A stretch of 64,000 bases of DNA from Mycobacterium avium subsp. avium (GCF_009741445.1 NZ_CP046507.1:2542001-2606000), one strand, 5' to 3'; positions 41,833 to 51,728 are shown, counted from the first letter of the stretch. Translations and numbers: made by a program. The notes: generated by a model not told the origin, from the letters alone.

Positions 41833-43479
41833 ATGAGTGCCTTGGCGGCACTCACCTTGCGCACACTATCCGGCTCCCGGCGCGATGCCGACCTGCTGTT
41901 CGCGGCGCTGGCGCCCGTGGGCTGCTTCCTGGGATTCACCTTGGTGTTGGGCAGCCTGATCCATCCCGGCTCGATGACCTATCCGCAATATGTCCTCCCG
42001 GTGGTCATCGTGCAGGCGATGCTGTTCGGGGCGATGACGACCGCGGACCGTGCCGCACGAGACCGGCTCTCCGGCTTCGGGTCTCGTCTCAAGACTTTGC
42101 CGGTTCCCGCGGCGGTGCCGCTGGCCGCGCGGATGCTCTATTGCTTGATACGCTCGGTCGTCGCGCTCGTCGCCGCTGTCGCCGTCGGGTGGTCGTTCGG
42201 CTTCCGGATGGCCGGCGGTCCGGGCGACACGGGCCTGTTCGTGATCATCGTCGTGGCGTTCGCGATGGCGGTGTGCCTCGGCGCCGACGCCCTCGGCTCG
42301 CGGGTCGGCTCCGTCGAATCGTCGAGCCAATTGCTGCTGCTGCCCCAGCTGGTGCTGGTCCTGTTGTCCACGGGTATCGCTCCCGCGGAGTCGTTTCCGG
42401 CCTGGCTGGGCCCGTTCGTCCGTCACCAGCCGGTCTCCCGGGTCACCGACACGTTGCGCGGACTGGCCGCCGGTCACGCAACGGGTAGGGATCTGGCGGT
42501 GGCATCGGCGTGGTGCCTGGGGCTGCTGGCGTTGTTCGGCGTTTTGGCGGTGCGGATGCAGCGACGCGTCGGCGGCGGACGCCCCCGCGCGCCCCGCACG
42601 GTCCGGATCCCGTCTCAGGGCGCTCGGCAGGCGCGGGATGCGTCCGCGCGGCCGCCGCGGGGAGCAGTGGCTAGTTGTGCGACGCAACGGGTTTCGTATG
42701 CGCCGTCACTGACGGCCTTCGTCAGTCACAGCGCGTCGGAGGCCGGCCGGCTCCTGCGCCGTTGGCGGCGCGACCCGATCGTCGCGGTGCAGGCCCTGTT
42801 GTTCCCGGCCTTCCTCCTCATCGTCTACAAATTGCTGATCGGCAAAGCCGTTCTGGCCGTCACCGGACACGACAGCCTGTACGGGCTGGTTCCCATGTGT
42901 GCGGTGGTGGGCGCCGTGTTCGGAACCCTGGGCGCCGGTTTGGCTTTGCCGGCGGAACGAGAGTCGGGCGTACTGACGAGGTTGTGGGTGCAGCCGGTGC
43001 ATCGGGCCAGCACGGTGGCGGGTCGGCTGGTCGCCGAGGCCGCCCGCACCACCGCGTCCGCCGTTGTGCTCACCATCTTCGGTGTCGCCCTGGGGCTGCG
43101 ATTCAGCTACGGCTGGATCGCGGCGCTGGCCTTTGTGCTGGTGCCCGTGGCGATTTCGGCCGGGATGGCGACGTTGGTGATCGCGATCGCCGCCCGCGCG
43201 GACGGCAAAGCCATGGTGACCTGGCTGGGTGCGGGATGCGTGCTGCTGCTGTTCCTCAACACCGGTGTCGCGCCCGCCGGGGTCTTTCCGGGCTGGCTGC
43301 AACCGGTGGTCCGTTTTTCGCCCATATCACCGACGATCGAGGCGATGCGCGCGCTCGCAGAGGGCGGGCCGGTGCTCTCGCCGCTGTGGCAGGCCGCCCT
43401 GTGGGCCGGCGTCCTGGTCGCGGTGTTCGCGCCGGTGGCGGTGCGCGGATATCGCGCCGCGGCCGAGGCGGGGTGCTAG
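41833..43479 (+). CDS. Fused double ABC-2-type permease (DrrB/DrrC-like)
   Basis: 548-residue integral membrane protein made of two homologous ABC-2 permease halves (about 1-250 and 295-545) joined by a basic linker of some 45 residues (RMQRRVGGGRPRAPRT...). Each half has about six hydrophobic segments and the same late motif (GIAPAESFPAWLGPFVRHQP in half 1, GVAPAGVFPGWLQPVVRFSP in half 2). In M. tuberculosis DrrB and DrrC are separate subunits that export phthiocerol lipids; here they appear as one chain. No ATP-binding DrrA-type subunit is encoded nearby. Starts 34 bp after the PapA-like gene; its stop overlaps the next start by 1 bp (TAGTG). Confidence 0.85.
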   Translation: MSALAALTLRTLSGSRRDADLLFAALAPVGCFLGFTLVLGSLIHPGSMTYPQYVLPVVIVQAMLFGAMTTADRAARDRLSGFGSRLKTLPVPAAVPLAARMLYCLIRSVVALVAAVAVGWSFGFRMAGGPGDTGLFVIIVVAFAMAVCLGADALGSRVGSVESSSQLLLLPQLVLVLLSTGIAPAESFPAWLGPFVRHQPVSRVTDTLRGLAAGHATGRDLAVASAWCLGLLALFGVLAVRMQRRVGGGRPRAPRTVRIPSQGARQARDASARPPRGAVASCATQRVSYAPSLTAFVSHSASEAGRLLRRWRRDPIVAVQALLFPAFLLIVYKLLIGKAVLAVTGHDSLYGLVPMCAVVGAVFGTLGAGLALPAERESGVLTRLWVQPVHRASTVAGRLVAEAARTTASAVVLTIFGVALGLRFSYGWIAALAFVLVPVAISAGMATLVIAIAARADGKAMVTWLGAGCVLLLFLNTGVAPAGVFPGWLQPVVRFSPISPTIEAMRALAEGGPVLSPLWQAALWAGVLVAVFAPVAVRGYRAAAEAGC

Positions 43480-44825
43480 TGACGAGGCTGGCACTGTTGG
43501 ACCAGGCCGCGTTTCTGCGGCTGCGCGCCACCGGTCAAGGCAGCACGGTGCAATGCACATGGGTCTATGACCGCGCCGTCGATATCGACGAATTGCGGTC
43601 CTTCAGAGACAATCTCGGTGCCGGTCTGCTCGGGCGCCGGATCGAGCGTTCGCCGCTGCCGTTCGGGCGCCATCGCTGGGTGGCCGACAGCCGCTCACCG
43701 GACATCGCGTGCGAACCGCCGCGCCCCCGGAGCGAGATCGGCGCGTGGATCGAAAGACGCGCGCGGGTGCGCGTCGACCCCGAGCACGGCCCGACATTTC
43801 ACCTCGGCGTGCTGCCGTTGGACGACGGTGGGGCGGCGGTCACCCTGGTGGCGTCACACTGCGTAGTCGACGGCCTCGCGATGGCAGCGGCCATCACCGA
43901 AGCGGTCAAGGGAGAACCGCGCAATCGCGGCTACCCACAGCCGAATTCGCGCGGCCGGTGGCGCGCGATTCGTGAAGACCTGTCCCACGCCGTTCTCAGC
44001 CTGCCGGCGGCCGTCCGGGCGCTGATCGCGACGCTGGCGATACTGGTCAAGGCCGCGGCGGATCGACAGGCTCAGCCGCAAACGCGCGCACCTCGGGCGT
44101 CCGGCCCAATGCGCCAGCGCCAGAACGGATTCGGGTCGGTGACGATTCAAACCGACGCCGCGGCATGGGAGGCACGTGCGCGCAGCCTCGGCGGGAGCAG
44201 CAACACGCTGTGCGTCGCGTTCGCCGCTCGCCTGGCGCACCGGATGGGCAGGGTGCTCCCCGGCGAAAACTCCGTGACGGTGGTGCTTCCGGTCAGCGAT
44301 CGCACCGCCGATGACGACCGCGCCAACGCGCTGACCTCGATCACGCTCACCGTCGACGGCCACACCGTGGCCGACGACTTGAGCGGCGTGCGTGCGGATG
44401 TCAAAGAGCTGTTGGCGTCTTTGGCTCGCCAGCCCAACGAGATGCTCGCCGGATTGCCACTCATTCCGTTCACGCCACGATGGCTGGTCCGTCGCGCCGA
44501 GGGCATCGCCATGTCGTCCGGCCAGCTGCCGGTGGGCTGCTCCAACCTCGGCAGCCTCGATGCCGCCGTCGGCCGCATCGACGGTGCGGACGCCACCGAG
44601 TTCTCGATGCGGCTGGCCGAGCAGGGCCTCACCCGGTCGCGCATCGAGCAAACACACGGCCAATTGTTCTGCGGCACAGGAACGGTCAACGGCAGCCGAT
44701 TTCTCACCATCGTCGGCTACCACGGCGGCGCCCACCCCATCACCGCGGCCACGAGCGAGCTCGCCTGCGACGCGCTGGCCGACCTGCATTTGTCCGCCAC
44801 CACGGTCTATGGGGACGGGTCGTGA
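43479..44825 (+). CDS. Condensation-fold acyltransferase (PapA/WS-DGAT-like)
   Basis: 448-residue acyltransferase. HxxxDG is present as SHCVVDGLAMA (about 129). The rest resembles mycobacterial condensation-domain acyltransferases, with a central basic, Pro-rich linker (about 165-205) and FCGTGTVNGSRFLTIVGYHG near the end. GTG 43479 overlaps the permease stop and gives VTRLALLDQAAFLRL; an ATG inside the frame would cut the start of the fold. Distinct from the first PapA in the cassette, so two acylations of one lipid, or of two, are possible. Confidence 0.8.
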   Translation: MTRLALLDQAAFLRLRATGQGSTVQCTWVYDRAVDIDELRSFRDNLGAGLLGRRIERSPLPFGRHRWVADSRSPDIACEPPRPRSEIGAWIERRARVRVDPEHGPTFHLGVLPLDDGGAAVTLVASHCVVDGLAMAAAITEAVKGEPRNRGYPQPNSRGRWRAIREDLSHAVLSLPAAVRALIATLAILVKAAADRQAQPQTRAPRASGPMRQRQNGFGSVTIQTDAAAWEARARSLGGSSNTLCVAFAARLAHRMGRVLPGENSVTVVLPVSDRTADDDRANALTSITLTVDGHTVADDLSGVRADVKELLASLARQPNEMLAGLPLIPFTPRWLVRRAEGIAMSSGQLPVGCSNLGSLDAAVGRIDGADATEFSMRLAEQGLTRSRIEQTHGQLFCGTGTVNGSRFLTIVGYHGGAHPITAATSELACDALADLHLSATTVYGDGS

Positions 44826-46072
44826 CGGTGGACCTCGCCCTCGACGCCGATCACCGCGCGCGTCGCCTTCACGTAGGTGTCGCCGTCGCGATCGCGGCGT
44901 GGGCGGCGGCCGTGCTGTGGTTCGCGATCAAGGTCGTTCCCCTCGACGTGTACTGGATGTCGTATTACACGGCCGACTACACGCATGGCTTCGTCCGCCG
45001 CGGGCTCGCCGGCGAACTGGTCCGGTTGGCCCCGAACCACTACTTCGCGGCCACGCTCAGTCTGCGGTGGCTGTCCACGCTGATCTATTTGGGCGGCCTG
45101 GCAACGGTTGCCGGTGTGGTGGTCTCGGGTCGCCATCGGTCTGAACGCAGACTGATGGTCGCGGCGGTGTTGCCGCTGTTGCCATTCGGTGTCCCGTTCG
45201 CGGCGTTCTCGGCTCGGCCGGACCTCTTCGGTGGGGCGGCCCTCGCGGCGTTCAGCTCGGCGTTGGCGCTCACACGATCCCGGCCCGCCGCGACGATATG
45301 GTGCGCCGCCTACGGCGCCGTCATCGCCGCCTTGACGCTGGTGCACGAGGCGATAGGGCTGCAGTTCGCGTTGGGGGCATTCCTGGCAATCATCGTCCTC
45401 GGCGGGGCCCTGGAAACCACCTGGCGCCGCGGCATGCTCCTGGCCGTGCTGCCCGGAGTCCTCACCACGGCTGCCGTGGCGGCGTTCGGTCGCCACGACA
45501 TCGCACCTCAACTGTGCGCGGCGGTGCCACACCACCCGGTGCCCAACCCCTTTGCCACGGTCACATCGCCCGCGACGCTGATGCACTACGTGCTTGCGGG
45601 ACAACCGAGCCAAACCGATTATCACGACTGGGTGTGCCGCAATGTGATGCCCAACTACGCCAACGGAATCGCGGACGCCATCCGAACCGTCGGCCACATC
45701 GGCGCGCTCGACCTCACCGTCTCGCTGCTCTTCGGCGCCGGTGCCGCCGCGGTGACGGTGTGGGGTCTCAGCGCCCTTTCGGGCGTCCCGCTGCGCGCGT
45801 TCGTCGACGCCTTGCGCGGGCGAACTGCCTGGGTAATCGCCGGCCTGCTGCTGGTCATCCCGGTCTTTCTGACCGGGTTCGACTGGACCCGTTGGCTGAC
45901 GATCGTGGCGTTCGACGTCGCGATCGTCTTCCTCCTTTTCGCGGCGCGCAGGCCCGAGATCGATCGGCGACCTACACCAAAGACGGTGCGGCTGTTCATC
46001 CTTCTCGTCATCGCGCTGGCGCTGATCCCGGTGGGCGCGGTTCCGGGTTTCGGCGGACCACGGATGGTCTGA
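44822..46072 (+). CDS. Polytopic membrane protein of unknown function
   Basis: 416 residues with about nine to ten hydrophobic segments. A conserved-looking periplasmic start, MSYYTADYTHGFVRRGLAGE, follows the first membrane segment; GFVRRGL-type motifs occur in a widespread but uncharacterised bacterial membrane family, possibly GT-C-like, though I cannot show a glycosyltransferase DxD. GTG 44822 overlaps the acyltransferase stop (GTGA), so it belongs to the same operon and may modify, polymerise or move the same lipid. Confidence 0.75.
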   Translation: MTVDLALDADHRARRLHVGVAVAIAAWAAAVLWFAIKVVPLDVYWMSYYTADYTHGFVRRGLAGELVRLAPNHYFAATLSLRWLSTLIYLGGLATVAGVVVSGRHRSERRLMVAAVLPLLPFGVPFAAFSARPDLFGGAALAAFSSALALTRSRPAATIWCAAYGAVIAALTLVHEAIGLQFALGAFLAIIVLGGALETTWRRGMLLAVLPGVLTTAAVAAFGRHDIAPQLCAAVPHHPVPNPFATVTSPATLMHYVLAGQPSQTDYHDWVCRNVMPNYANGIADAIRTVGHIGALDLTVSLLFGAGAAAVTVWGLSALSGVPLRAFVDALRGRTAWVIAGLLLVIPVFLTGFDWTRWLTIVAFDVAIVFLLFAARRPEIDRRPTPKTVRLFILLVIALALIPVGAVPGFGGPRMV

Positions 46073-46138
46073 CGAGGGCGCCCGATCGGGTTTTGCTGGA
46101 CGTGACGCGTTGCCTGTCGATGTATCGCGGCTGGTAGA

Positions 46139-46597
46139 GTGCATGGCACTGTGAATTTCGGAGTTGGACTGCTTTCACGGTGGCCGCGACGGCAACCCGC
46201 GTTGGCCATCGTAGCTGCGCTGGCACTCGTTGCAGCTGTACTCGGTTGCGGGGCTTTGCGAGCCGAAATGGCCGCCAACGCCTCGCCGCCGGAGGCGGCC
46301 GCCTCGTCGGTCAGCCCGCAATCCAACCCCGTGCACTCCGACCACGAGTCGGTTCCGGTACGTCGCCTCGGCGTCGGATCCACGGTGAACGACGACAAGG
46401 CATTCAAGAGCGTCGCGTTAAAGCGTGATCGTGGAAGCACTTTCGCTCTTTCCACGCCTCGGCAATCCGGATCGTCGGCCCCACCCACCCTCGGCATAAT
46501 TTGGTCCCAGCAGCGCGTCGATGCGCCGGCACGCGCGCCGGCGTCCAGCCCCGCCGGGCACAATATTTTGATTCAGTTCTGCGTCGCCCGTTGCTGA
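46139..46597 (+). CDS. Small putative exported protein
   Basis: Up to 152 residues from GTG 46139; a GTG at 46151 is an alternative start. It has an N-terminal basic stretch (SRWPRRQPA) and one hydrophobic segment (LAIVAALALVAAVLGCGAL) that could be a signal peptide or lipoprotein-type signal (VLGC). The remainder is low-complexity Ser/Ala/Pro, ending ILIQFCVARC. No family recognised. Coding status is uncertain but codon use is GC-rich at third positions. Confidence 0.45.
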   Translation: MHGTVNFGVGLLSRWPRRQPALAIVAALALVAAVLGCGALRAEMAANASPPEAAASSVSPQSNPVHSDHESVPVRRLGVGSTVNDDKAFKSVALKRDRGSTFALSTPRQSGSSAPPTLGIIWSQQRVDAPARAPASSPAGHNILIQFCVARC

Positions 46598-46952
46598 TCG
46601 GGCGCGTCACCTCGCCGGCGCGCAATACCCACCCGCGGCGGATCAGACGCTAGCCGCGATCAGCTCCGGTGCCCCCGGCATCTGCTGATCGGCGCGTCTG
46701 GGCCGTTCAGCAGATGCGTTGTGGCCATCACACACACCCCGGTGCGCTGCCGGGAAACAGGTGTGCCAATTCGCGCAATGGCGAGGTCAATCCAACGAAC
46801 CCGGGTAATGCGGGCTCACCAGGTCGCGTCGCGTGATGCGTTGGGCACTTGGGCTTTTCATCACCACATCGATTGCGTGACCGGATGTCGTGTGCGACCG
46901 CCGCGGCGTCAGGACGGTCCGCCCAGAGAACTGACAAGGGACAGAGATAGGC
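46598..46952. other. 355-bp gap upstream of the PPE gene
   Basis: No convincing reading frame. The PPE gene is preceded by AAGGGACAGAG and presumably has its promoter in this gap; no known operator recognised. Confidence 0.5.
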
Positions 46953-48344
46953 ATGGATTTTGGCGCGTTACCACCGGAGATCAACTCTGGTCGGATGTAT
47001 TTGGGGCCCGGTCCCGCAAGTTTGCTGGCCGCCGCGGCGGGATGGGAGACGCTGGCGGCCGAGCTGACTGATGCCGCCGACAGCTACCAAGCGGTGATCG
47101 CCGGGCTCACCGACGAGTCCTGGTCGGGACCGGCGTCGATGTCGATGGTGGCCGCGGTCATGCCCTACATCGCGTGGATGACGGCGACCGCCGAGCAATG
47201 CCAGCAGGCCGCCGCCCAGGCCACGGCCGCCGCGGCGGCCTTCGAAACCGCATACGCGATGACGGTCCCCCCTCCGCTGGTCGCGGCCAATCGGATTCGG
47301 CTGCTGGCGCTGATCCAAACGAACATCTTTGGACAGAACACGCCGGCGATCATGGCGACCGAAGCCGAGTACAGCGAAATGTGGGCGCAAGACGCGACCG
47401 CGATGTACGGCTACGCCGCCAGTTCGGCGTCGGCCTCGGCGCTTTCGCCCGTGGCGTCGCCGCCGCCCCAAACGGCGACTTCGACCGCCGTCGCCGGCCA
47501 CATCGGCGCCGTCACCCACGCGGCGCTGCAATCCGGCAGCACCGCCCACGCGACGGCGACACAGTGGGCCTCCTCGGTGCCGCAAACCCTGCAAGGCCTT
47601 TCGACACCCGGCTCGTCCTCGAGCACGGGGCTGTCGCAGGCGGCGATGGGCACGGGCGCTTCGCTGGGATCGTCGGGGGCCACCGCCCCGCTCAGCGCGC
47701 TGTCGGGTCTGACCAACGCCTCCGGCAAGGGCGCGACGAAGAGCGCGAGCACGGGCGCGGGCGCCGCGACGGGACTGGCCTCCACACTCGCCGCCGCGCC
47801 GGCGCTCGACGGCGGTACGGGCGCGCTGGCGGGAGAGGCGGCGGGTTTCGGCGCCGACGGCGCAGGCCTGATCGCCGACACCGGAGGAATCGGCATAGAC
47901 CTCTACGGGCTCGATTTGGATTACCAGGGGCTCGGTTTGGACTACCAGGGGTTGGCGCTGGACTACGCGGGCGCCGGTTCCATTTTGGGGGCCGAGGGCG
48001 CCGGCGGCGTGGAGGGCATCAGCGGTATGGGCGCCGCCGCGGGTCTGGGCAATCTCCCGCCGGTCGCGGGAGTGGGTCACGGAGTTGCGGCGGGCGTGGG
48101 CCAAGCCAGCTCGCTGAGCACGTTGTCCGTGCCCCCGAGTTGGGCCGCCACCGTTTCGTCGGTCACGCCCCTGCAGGCCCTCCACTCCAGCGCCATGCCG
48201 GGCGGATGGGCCGCGGCGCCGTCCCCCGGCCCGACCGTGTCCAAGCTGCCGCTGGGCGGCATGGTCGGTCGCGAGTCCGAGGGTGCGGTTCAGCGCGTCG
48301 GTTTGCGTGTCTCGCTCATCCCGCATTCGCCGGTGGCCGGATGA
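46953..48344 (+). CDS. PPE family protein, SVP subgroup
   Basis: 463-residue mycobacterial PPE protein, exported through an ESX type VII system. The N-terminal PPE domain (1-180) starts [20 protein letters not shown] and has the WxG bend in DESWSGPAS (about 54). A glycine/alanine/serine-rich linker follows. The C-terminal SVP signature is [13 protein letters not shown] (about 390). Near residues 320-340 there are three heptad-like repeats of LxLDYQG. No PE partner gene is adjacent. Function unknown; such proteins act at the cell surface or as nutrient channels. Confidence 0.93.
   Translation: MDFGALPPEINSGRMYLGPGPASLLAAAAGWETLAAELTDAADSYQAVIAGLTDESWSGPASMSMVAAVMPYIAWMTATAEQCQQAAAQATAAAAAFETAYAMTVPPPLVAANRIRLLALIQTNIFGQNTPAIMATEAEYSEMWAQDATAMYGYAASSASASALSPVASPPPQTATSTAVAGHIGAVTHAALQSGSTAHATATQWASSVPQTLQGLSTPGSSSSTGLSQAAMGTGASLGSSGATAPLSALSGLTNASGKGATKSASTGAGAATGLASTLAAAPALDGGTGALAGEAAGFGADGAGLIADTGGIGIDLYGLDLDYQGLGLDYQGLALDYAGAGSILGAEGAGGVEGISGMGAAAGLGNLPPVAGVGHGVAAGVGQASSLSTLSVPPSWAATVSSVTPLQALHSSAMPGGWAAAPSPGPTVSKLPLGGMVGRESEGAVQRVGLRVSLIPHSPVAG
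47910..47972 (+). repeat. Three 21-bp in-frame repeats in the PPE gene
   Basis: The three units encode [14 protein letters not shown] and LALDYAG. The first two differ at only a few bases, a recent in-frame duplication. Confidence 0.8.
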
Positions 48345-48409
48345 TGCAGGGCCCCCGTCCGCAGCCCGTCCCGGGAGGCGCAAGCTCGTCGAATCCGAAG
48401 GAAATCGCA

Positions 48410-48727
48410 ATGGACACACCCACACCACACCGGTCTGCGCACCGGCCGCCGAACCGAAAACCTTTGGCGCTCCTGACAAACGCGGCGATGTGCGCCGCGG
48501 TCATCGTGGCGCTCGGGGCGTCGACGCCGATACACGCCGGCGCCGACCCGGATCCGGGTGACGACGGCCCCAATCCCTTTGGCGGCCTCAGCTGCAGCTG
48601 CGCACAGACCAGCCCTGCCGGCGCCCCCGCCCAGCGACAGCAGCTCATCGGGGGCTTACAGCAGGGACTCGCTGTCGGGCAGCGGGAACCGAACCTTGCC
48701 TCGTCGCCGGCAACACCACCGGCTTGA
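48410..48727 (+). CDS. Small secreted cysteine-containing protein
   Basis: 105 residues: a basic N-terminus, a hydrophobic segment LALLTNAAMCAAVIVALGAS and an Ala-x-Ala-like site (IHAGA), consistent with a Sec signal peptide. The mature part holds DPDPGDDGPNPFGGLSCSCA and a Gln-rich helix (AQRQQLIGGLQQGLAVGQ). The start ATG has GAAGGAAA upstream. It follows the PPE gene by 65 bp in the same direction. I do not recognise a characterised family. Confidence 0.7.
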   Translation: MDTPTPHRSAHRPPNRKPLALLTNAAMCAAVIVALGASTPIHAGADPDPGDDGPNPFGGLSCSCAQTSPAGAPAQRQQLIGGLQQGLAVGQREPNLASSPATPPA

Positions 48728-48784
48728 CCCGCCGCCTTCTAGGAACTGGCCCGCCCCGATCTGCACATTGACGTAGAGGAGCAC

Positions 48785-49273
48785 ATGATGCCCGACCGGG
48801 TGTTATCCGCCGAACTCATGCGGCAACACCGCGAAATAGGCGCTGCAATCGAATGTTTCGTCGGAAAGCTCGACGGCGGCGACCGGCAACCCGAGCTGCT
48901 GAGGGCGACGATGGACGCGCTGCGCCGGCACATCTACCTGGAGGAGACCTTCCTGTTCCCGCCGATCCGCAAGGCGGGGATCATGATGCCCGTCTTCGTG
49001 ATGATGCGTGAACACGGCGAGCTATGGCGGACGATGGAAGCCCTGACACGACTGCTCGCCGACCGGACAGGCGGTCCACTGCTCGACGCCACCTGCAACC
49101 AGCTGCTGGACCAACTGCACGGGCACAACTTCAAAGAGGAGCCGGTGGTGTATCTGCACGCCGACTACGATTTGCCGGCGCCGACGAGCGCGCAGCTCAC
49201 CCGGTTCGTCGTCACGGGCCGCATACCCGATGGATGGGTTTGCCAGCAGGCGGGCACGAAACGCGGTCGCTAG
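48785..49273 (+). CDS. Hemerythrin-like HHE-domain protein (copy 1)
   Basis: 162-residue four-helix-bundle protein with di-iron ligand positions of the HHE family: MRQHREIGAA, RRHIYLEETFLFPP, MMREHGELW and HNFKEEPVVYLHAD. Such proteins bind O2 or NO, or sense iron and redox state. Two ATGs are adjacent; 48785 or 48788 may start. It shares most of its length with the copy at 63040 and lies next to the NO reductase gene, supporting a role in NO/O2 handling. Confidence 0.88.
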   Translation: MMPDRVLSAELMRQHREIGAAIECFVGKLDGGDRQPELLRATMDALRRHIYLEETFLFPPIRKAGIMMPVFVMMREHGELWRTMEALTRLLADRTGGPLLDATCNQLLDQLHGHNFKEEPVVYLHADYDLPAPTSAQLTRFVVTGRIPDGWVCQQAGTKRGR

Positions 49274-49327
49274 CCGGCTAACCGGGGTTATGCGCCCGCG
49301 TTCGGGCGTGATGCAGCTCATAGTGAA

Positions 49328-49352
49328 TTTCTACAATCGTCATTGTGTAATT
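49328..49352. promoter_or_regulatory. Palindromic operator upstream of the NO reductase
   Basis: Dyad TTTCTACAA-TCGTCA-TTGTGTAAT: half-sites ACAA and TTGT with a 6-bp spacer, A/T-rich flanks, 50 bp upstream of the norZ start. Same type as the sites at 54336, 59898 and 62511. Confidence 0.65.
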
Positions 49353-49401
49353 ACCCGGACACGTTTCCCTCCCTCACTCAGCCCGAGGAGTGCACCGGCA
49401 C

Positions 49402-51726
49402 ATGGCAATCCGATCAGCACCGTCACGACCTTCCACACCGGCACCCGCCGCGTCGTTGATCGGCAAGGGCTGGGCTCAGGGCGTGGCGCTGGTGATGATC
49501 TTCGGGTTCTTGGTGATGGGCATCTTGGTGTACCGGACCTACACCGCCTCAATGCCGTTGCCAGCCAATGTTGTTAGTGAGTCGGGCAAGGTGCTGTTCA
49601 CCGACGCCCAGATCACCCGCGGCCAAGAGCTCTATCAGGCGCGCGGCCTGATGCAGTACGGGTCGGTGCTGGGGCATGGCGCTTACCTCGGTCCCGACTA
49701 CACCGCCGAATATCTGCGCATGTCGACCAACGATGTGGCCGCGCAATGGCGGGCACAGGGGGCGGCTGACGCGAAGGAACGGGTGGTGGCCGAGTTTCGC
49801 ACCAACCGCTACGACGCCGACACCAAGACGTTGGTGTTCACCGATAAGCAGGCGGCCGCCTTCGACCATCTCCAACAGCATTACGCGGATTACTTCGGCG
49901 AGAACTCCACCAAGTACGGGTTGCTGCCGCACATGATCACCAGCACGGCCGACATCCATGACCTCACCGCGTTTTTCGCGTGGACGGCGTGGGCGTCCGC
50001 GGCCGAGCGCCCGGGTCACAGTTACAGCTACACCAACAACTGGCCGGCCGAGCCGCGGGTCGACAATGGGCCCACCGCATCGATCGTGGTGTGGTCGGTG
50101 TTGTCGCTGGTCACGTTGCTGGGCGGGACCGGCATCATGTTCGCCGTGTACGGGCGATGGAGCCAGAAGATCGGGTGGCACAGCGCGGAGGCATCCACGT
50201 TGTCGTTCCGCCAGCCCGGCGAGGTGGGACTGACCGCCTCGCAGCGCGCCGCGATCTGGATCTTCGCGATCGTCTCGGTGCTGTTCTTGGCGCAGACCCT
50301 GATGGGTGGCGCCGCCGAGCACTACCGCGCCGACCTGTCGGCGTTCTACGGGCTGGATCTGGCCAAGCTGTTGCCCTTCAACCTCGCCCGCACCTGGCAC
50401 GTGCAGTTGTCGCTGTTTTGGACGGCGGCCGCGTTTCTGGCGGGGGGAATCTTCCTGGTGCCCTTCATCAGCCGCCGGGAACCGCGACGGCAGAGTTGGC
50501 TAGTGTACGGGCTGCTGGGCGCGCTCGTCTTGGTGGTGGGCGGCTCATTGATCTGCGAGGCCCTCTCGATCTACGGGGTGATTCCCGCGGGTGGCTTGTT
50601 CTCCCAGCAGTGGGAATTCCTCGACCTGCCGCGGCTGTGGCAGATCCTGCTGACGGTCGGCCTGTTCCTGTGGATCGCGATCATCTGGCGCGGCATCCGC
50701 GGCAAGCTCAAGGGCGAGTCGAAGATGAACCTGCCGTGGATGTTCTTCTTCACCGGCCTGGCGATCCCGGCCTTCTACGCCGTGGGCCTGTTGGCGGGCC
50801 ACGACACCCACTACTCGGTGGCCGACTTCTGGCGGTTCTGGGTGGTCCACCTGTGGGTGGAGGACTTCCTCGAGCTGTTCACCACCGTGATGGTGGCCTA
50901 CATCTTCGTCCTGCTCGGGGTGGTGCGCGAGCGGATCGCGCTCAGAGTGATCTTCCTCGACATCATCCTGTACTCCGCCGGCGGTGTGATCGGGACGATG
51001 CACCACCTGTATTTCTCCGGCACGCCCGTGGAACACATGGCGCTGGGCGCGTTCTTCTCCGCCGCCGAAGTGATCCCGCTGACCTTCCTGACCGTCGAGG
51101 CCTGGGCGTTCCTCCAGCTGGGATCTCGCCAACAAAGCCACGAAACACCGTTCCCGCATCGCTGGGCGGTCATGTTCCTGGTGGCGGTCGGATTCTGGAA
51201 CTTCTTGGGCGCGGGCATCTTCGGGTTCCTGATCAACCTGCCCATCGTGTCCTACTACCAGATCGGCACCGCGCTGACCGCCAACCACGCCCATGGAGCG
51301 ATGATGGGTGTGTACGGCATGCTCGCCGTCGGGCTGGCCATGTTCGCCTTCCGTTACGCGATCCCGGCCGACAAGTGGCCGGAGAAGTGGGCGCGGCTGT
51401 CCTTCTGGTGCATGAACATCGGGCTGGCGTGGATGGTGTTCGCCACCTTGCTGCCGCTGGGGGTGTTGCAGCTGTACCACTCCGTGAGCACGGGGTATTT
51501 CGAGGCGCGGTCGCTGGGCTACCTCACCCGTCCCGGCAACTCGCTGATCGAATGGCTGCGGCTGCCCGGCGATTTCGTCTTCATCCTCGGCGGTGTCTTG
51601 CCGTTCGTCTGGATCGCGTGGACCGCGATACGCAACGTCCGACGCGCGCCGACCAGCGACGAGCTGCACGAACATCCGCTCTACACCGAACTCGACCCGA
51701 CTCCGGCTGCATCGCAGAAGGGTTGA
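49402..51726 (+). CDS. norZ: Quinol-dependent nitric oxide reductase (qNOR)
   Basis: Single-chain NO reductase, 774 residues: reduces 2 NO to N2O with electrons from the quinol pool, in the cytoplasmic membrane. The N-terminal extension (about 30-230) corresponds to the NorC-like part (ITRGQELYQARGLMQYGSVL). The haem-copper oxidase body follows, with His ligands in LARTWHVQLSLFW, the haem/FeB region VVHLWVEDFLELFTTVMVAY (VEGVWE-type), MHHLYFSGTP and NHAHGAMMGVYGM. About 14 membrane segments. ATG 49402 is chosen because GAGGAG precedes it by 11 bp; an upstream GTG (49390) overlaps the ribosome site. Carries the shared palindrome upstream. Confidence 0.95.
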   Translation: MAIRSAPSRPSTPAPAASLIGKGWAQGVALVMIFGFLVMGILVYRTYTASMPLPANVVSESGKVLFTDAQITRGQELYQARGLMQYGSVLGHGAYLGPDYTAEYLRMSTNDVAAQWRAQGAADAKERVVAEFRTNRYDADTKTLVFTDKQAAAFDHLQQHYADYFGENSTKYGLLPHMITSTADIHDLTAFFAWTAWASAAERPGHSYSYTNNWPAEPRVDNGPTASIVVWSVLSLVTLLGGTGIMFAVYGRWSQKIGWHSAEASTLSFRQPGEVGLTASQRAAIWIFAIVSVLFLAQTLMGGAAEHYRADLSAFYGLDLAKLLPFNLARTWHVQLSLFWTAAAFLAGGIFLVPFISRREPRRQSWLVYGLLGALVLVVGGSLICEALSIYGVIPAGGLFSQQWEFLDLPRLWQILLTVGLFLWIAIIWRGIRGKLKGESKMNLPWMFFFTGLAIPAFYAVGLLAGHDTHYSVADFWRFWVVHLWVEDFLELFTTVMVAYIFVLLGVVRERIALRVIFLDIILYSAGGVIGTMHHLYFSGTPVEHMALGAFFSAAEVIPLTFLTVEAWAFLQLGSRQQSHETPFPHRWAVMFLVAVGFWNFLGAGIFGFLINLPIVSYYQIGTALTANHAHGAMMGVYGMLAVGLAMFAFRYAIPADKWPEKWARLSFWCMNIGLAWMVFATLLPLGVLQLYHSVSTGYFEARSLGYLTRPGNSLIEWLRLPGDFVFILGGVLPFVWIAWTAIRNVRRAPTSDELHEHPLYTELDPTPAASQKG

Positions 51727-51728
51727 CG

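Noticed and set aside
49274..49401. FNR site upstream of norZ
   Set aside because: The dyad is ACAA-N6-TTGT, not TTGAT-N4-ATCAA.
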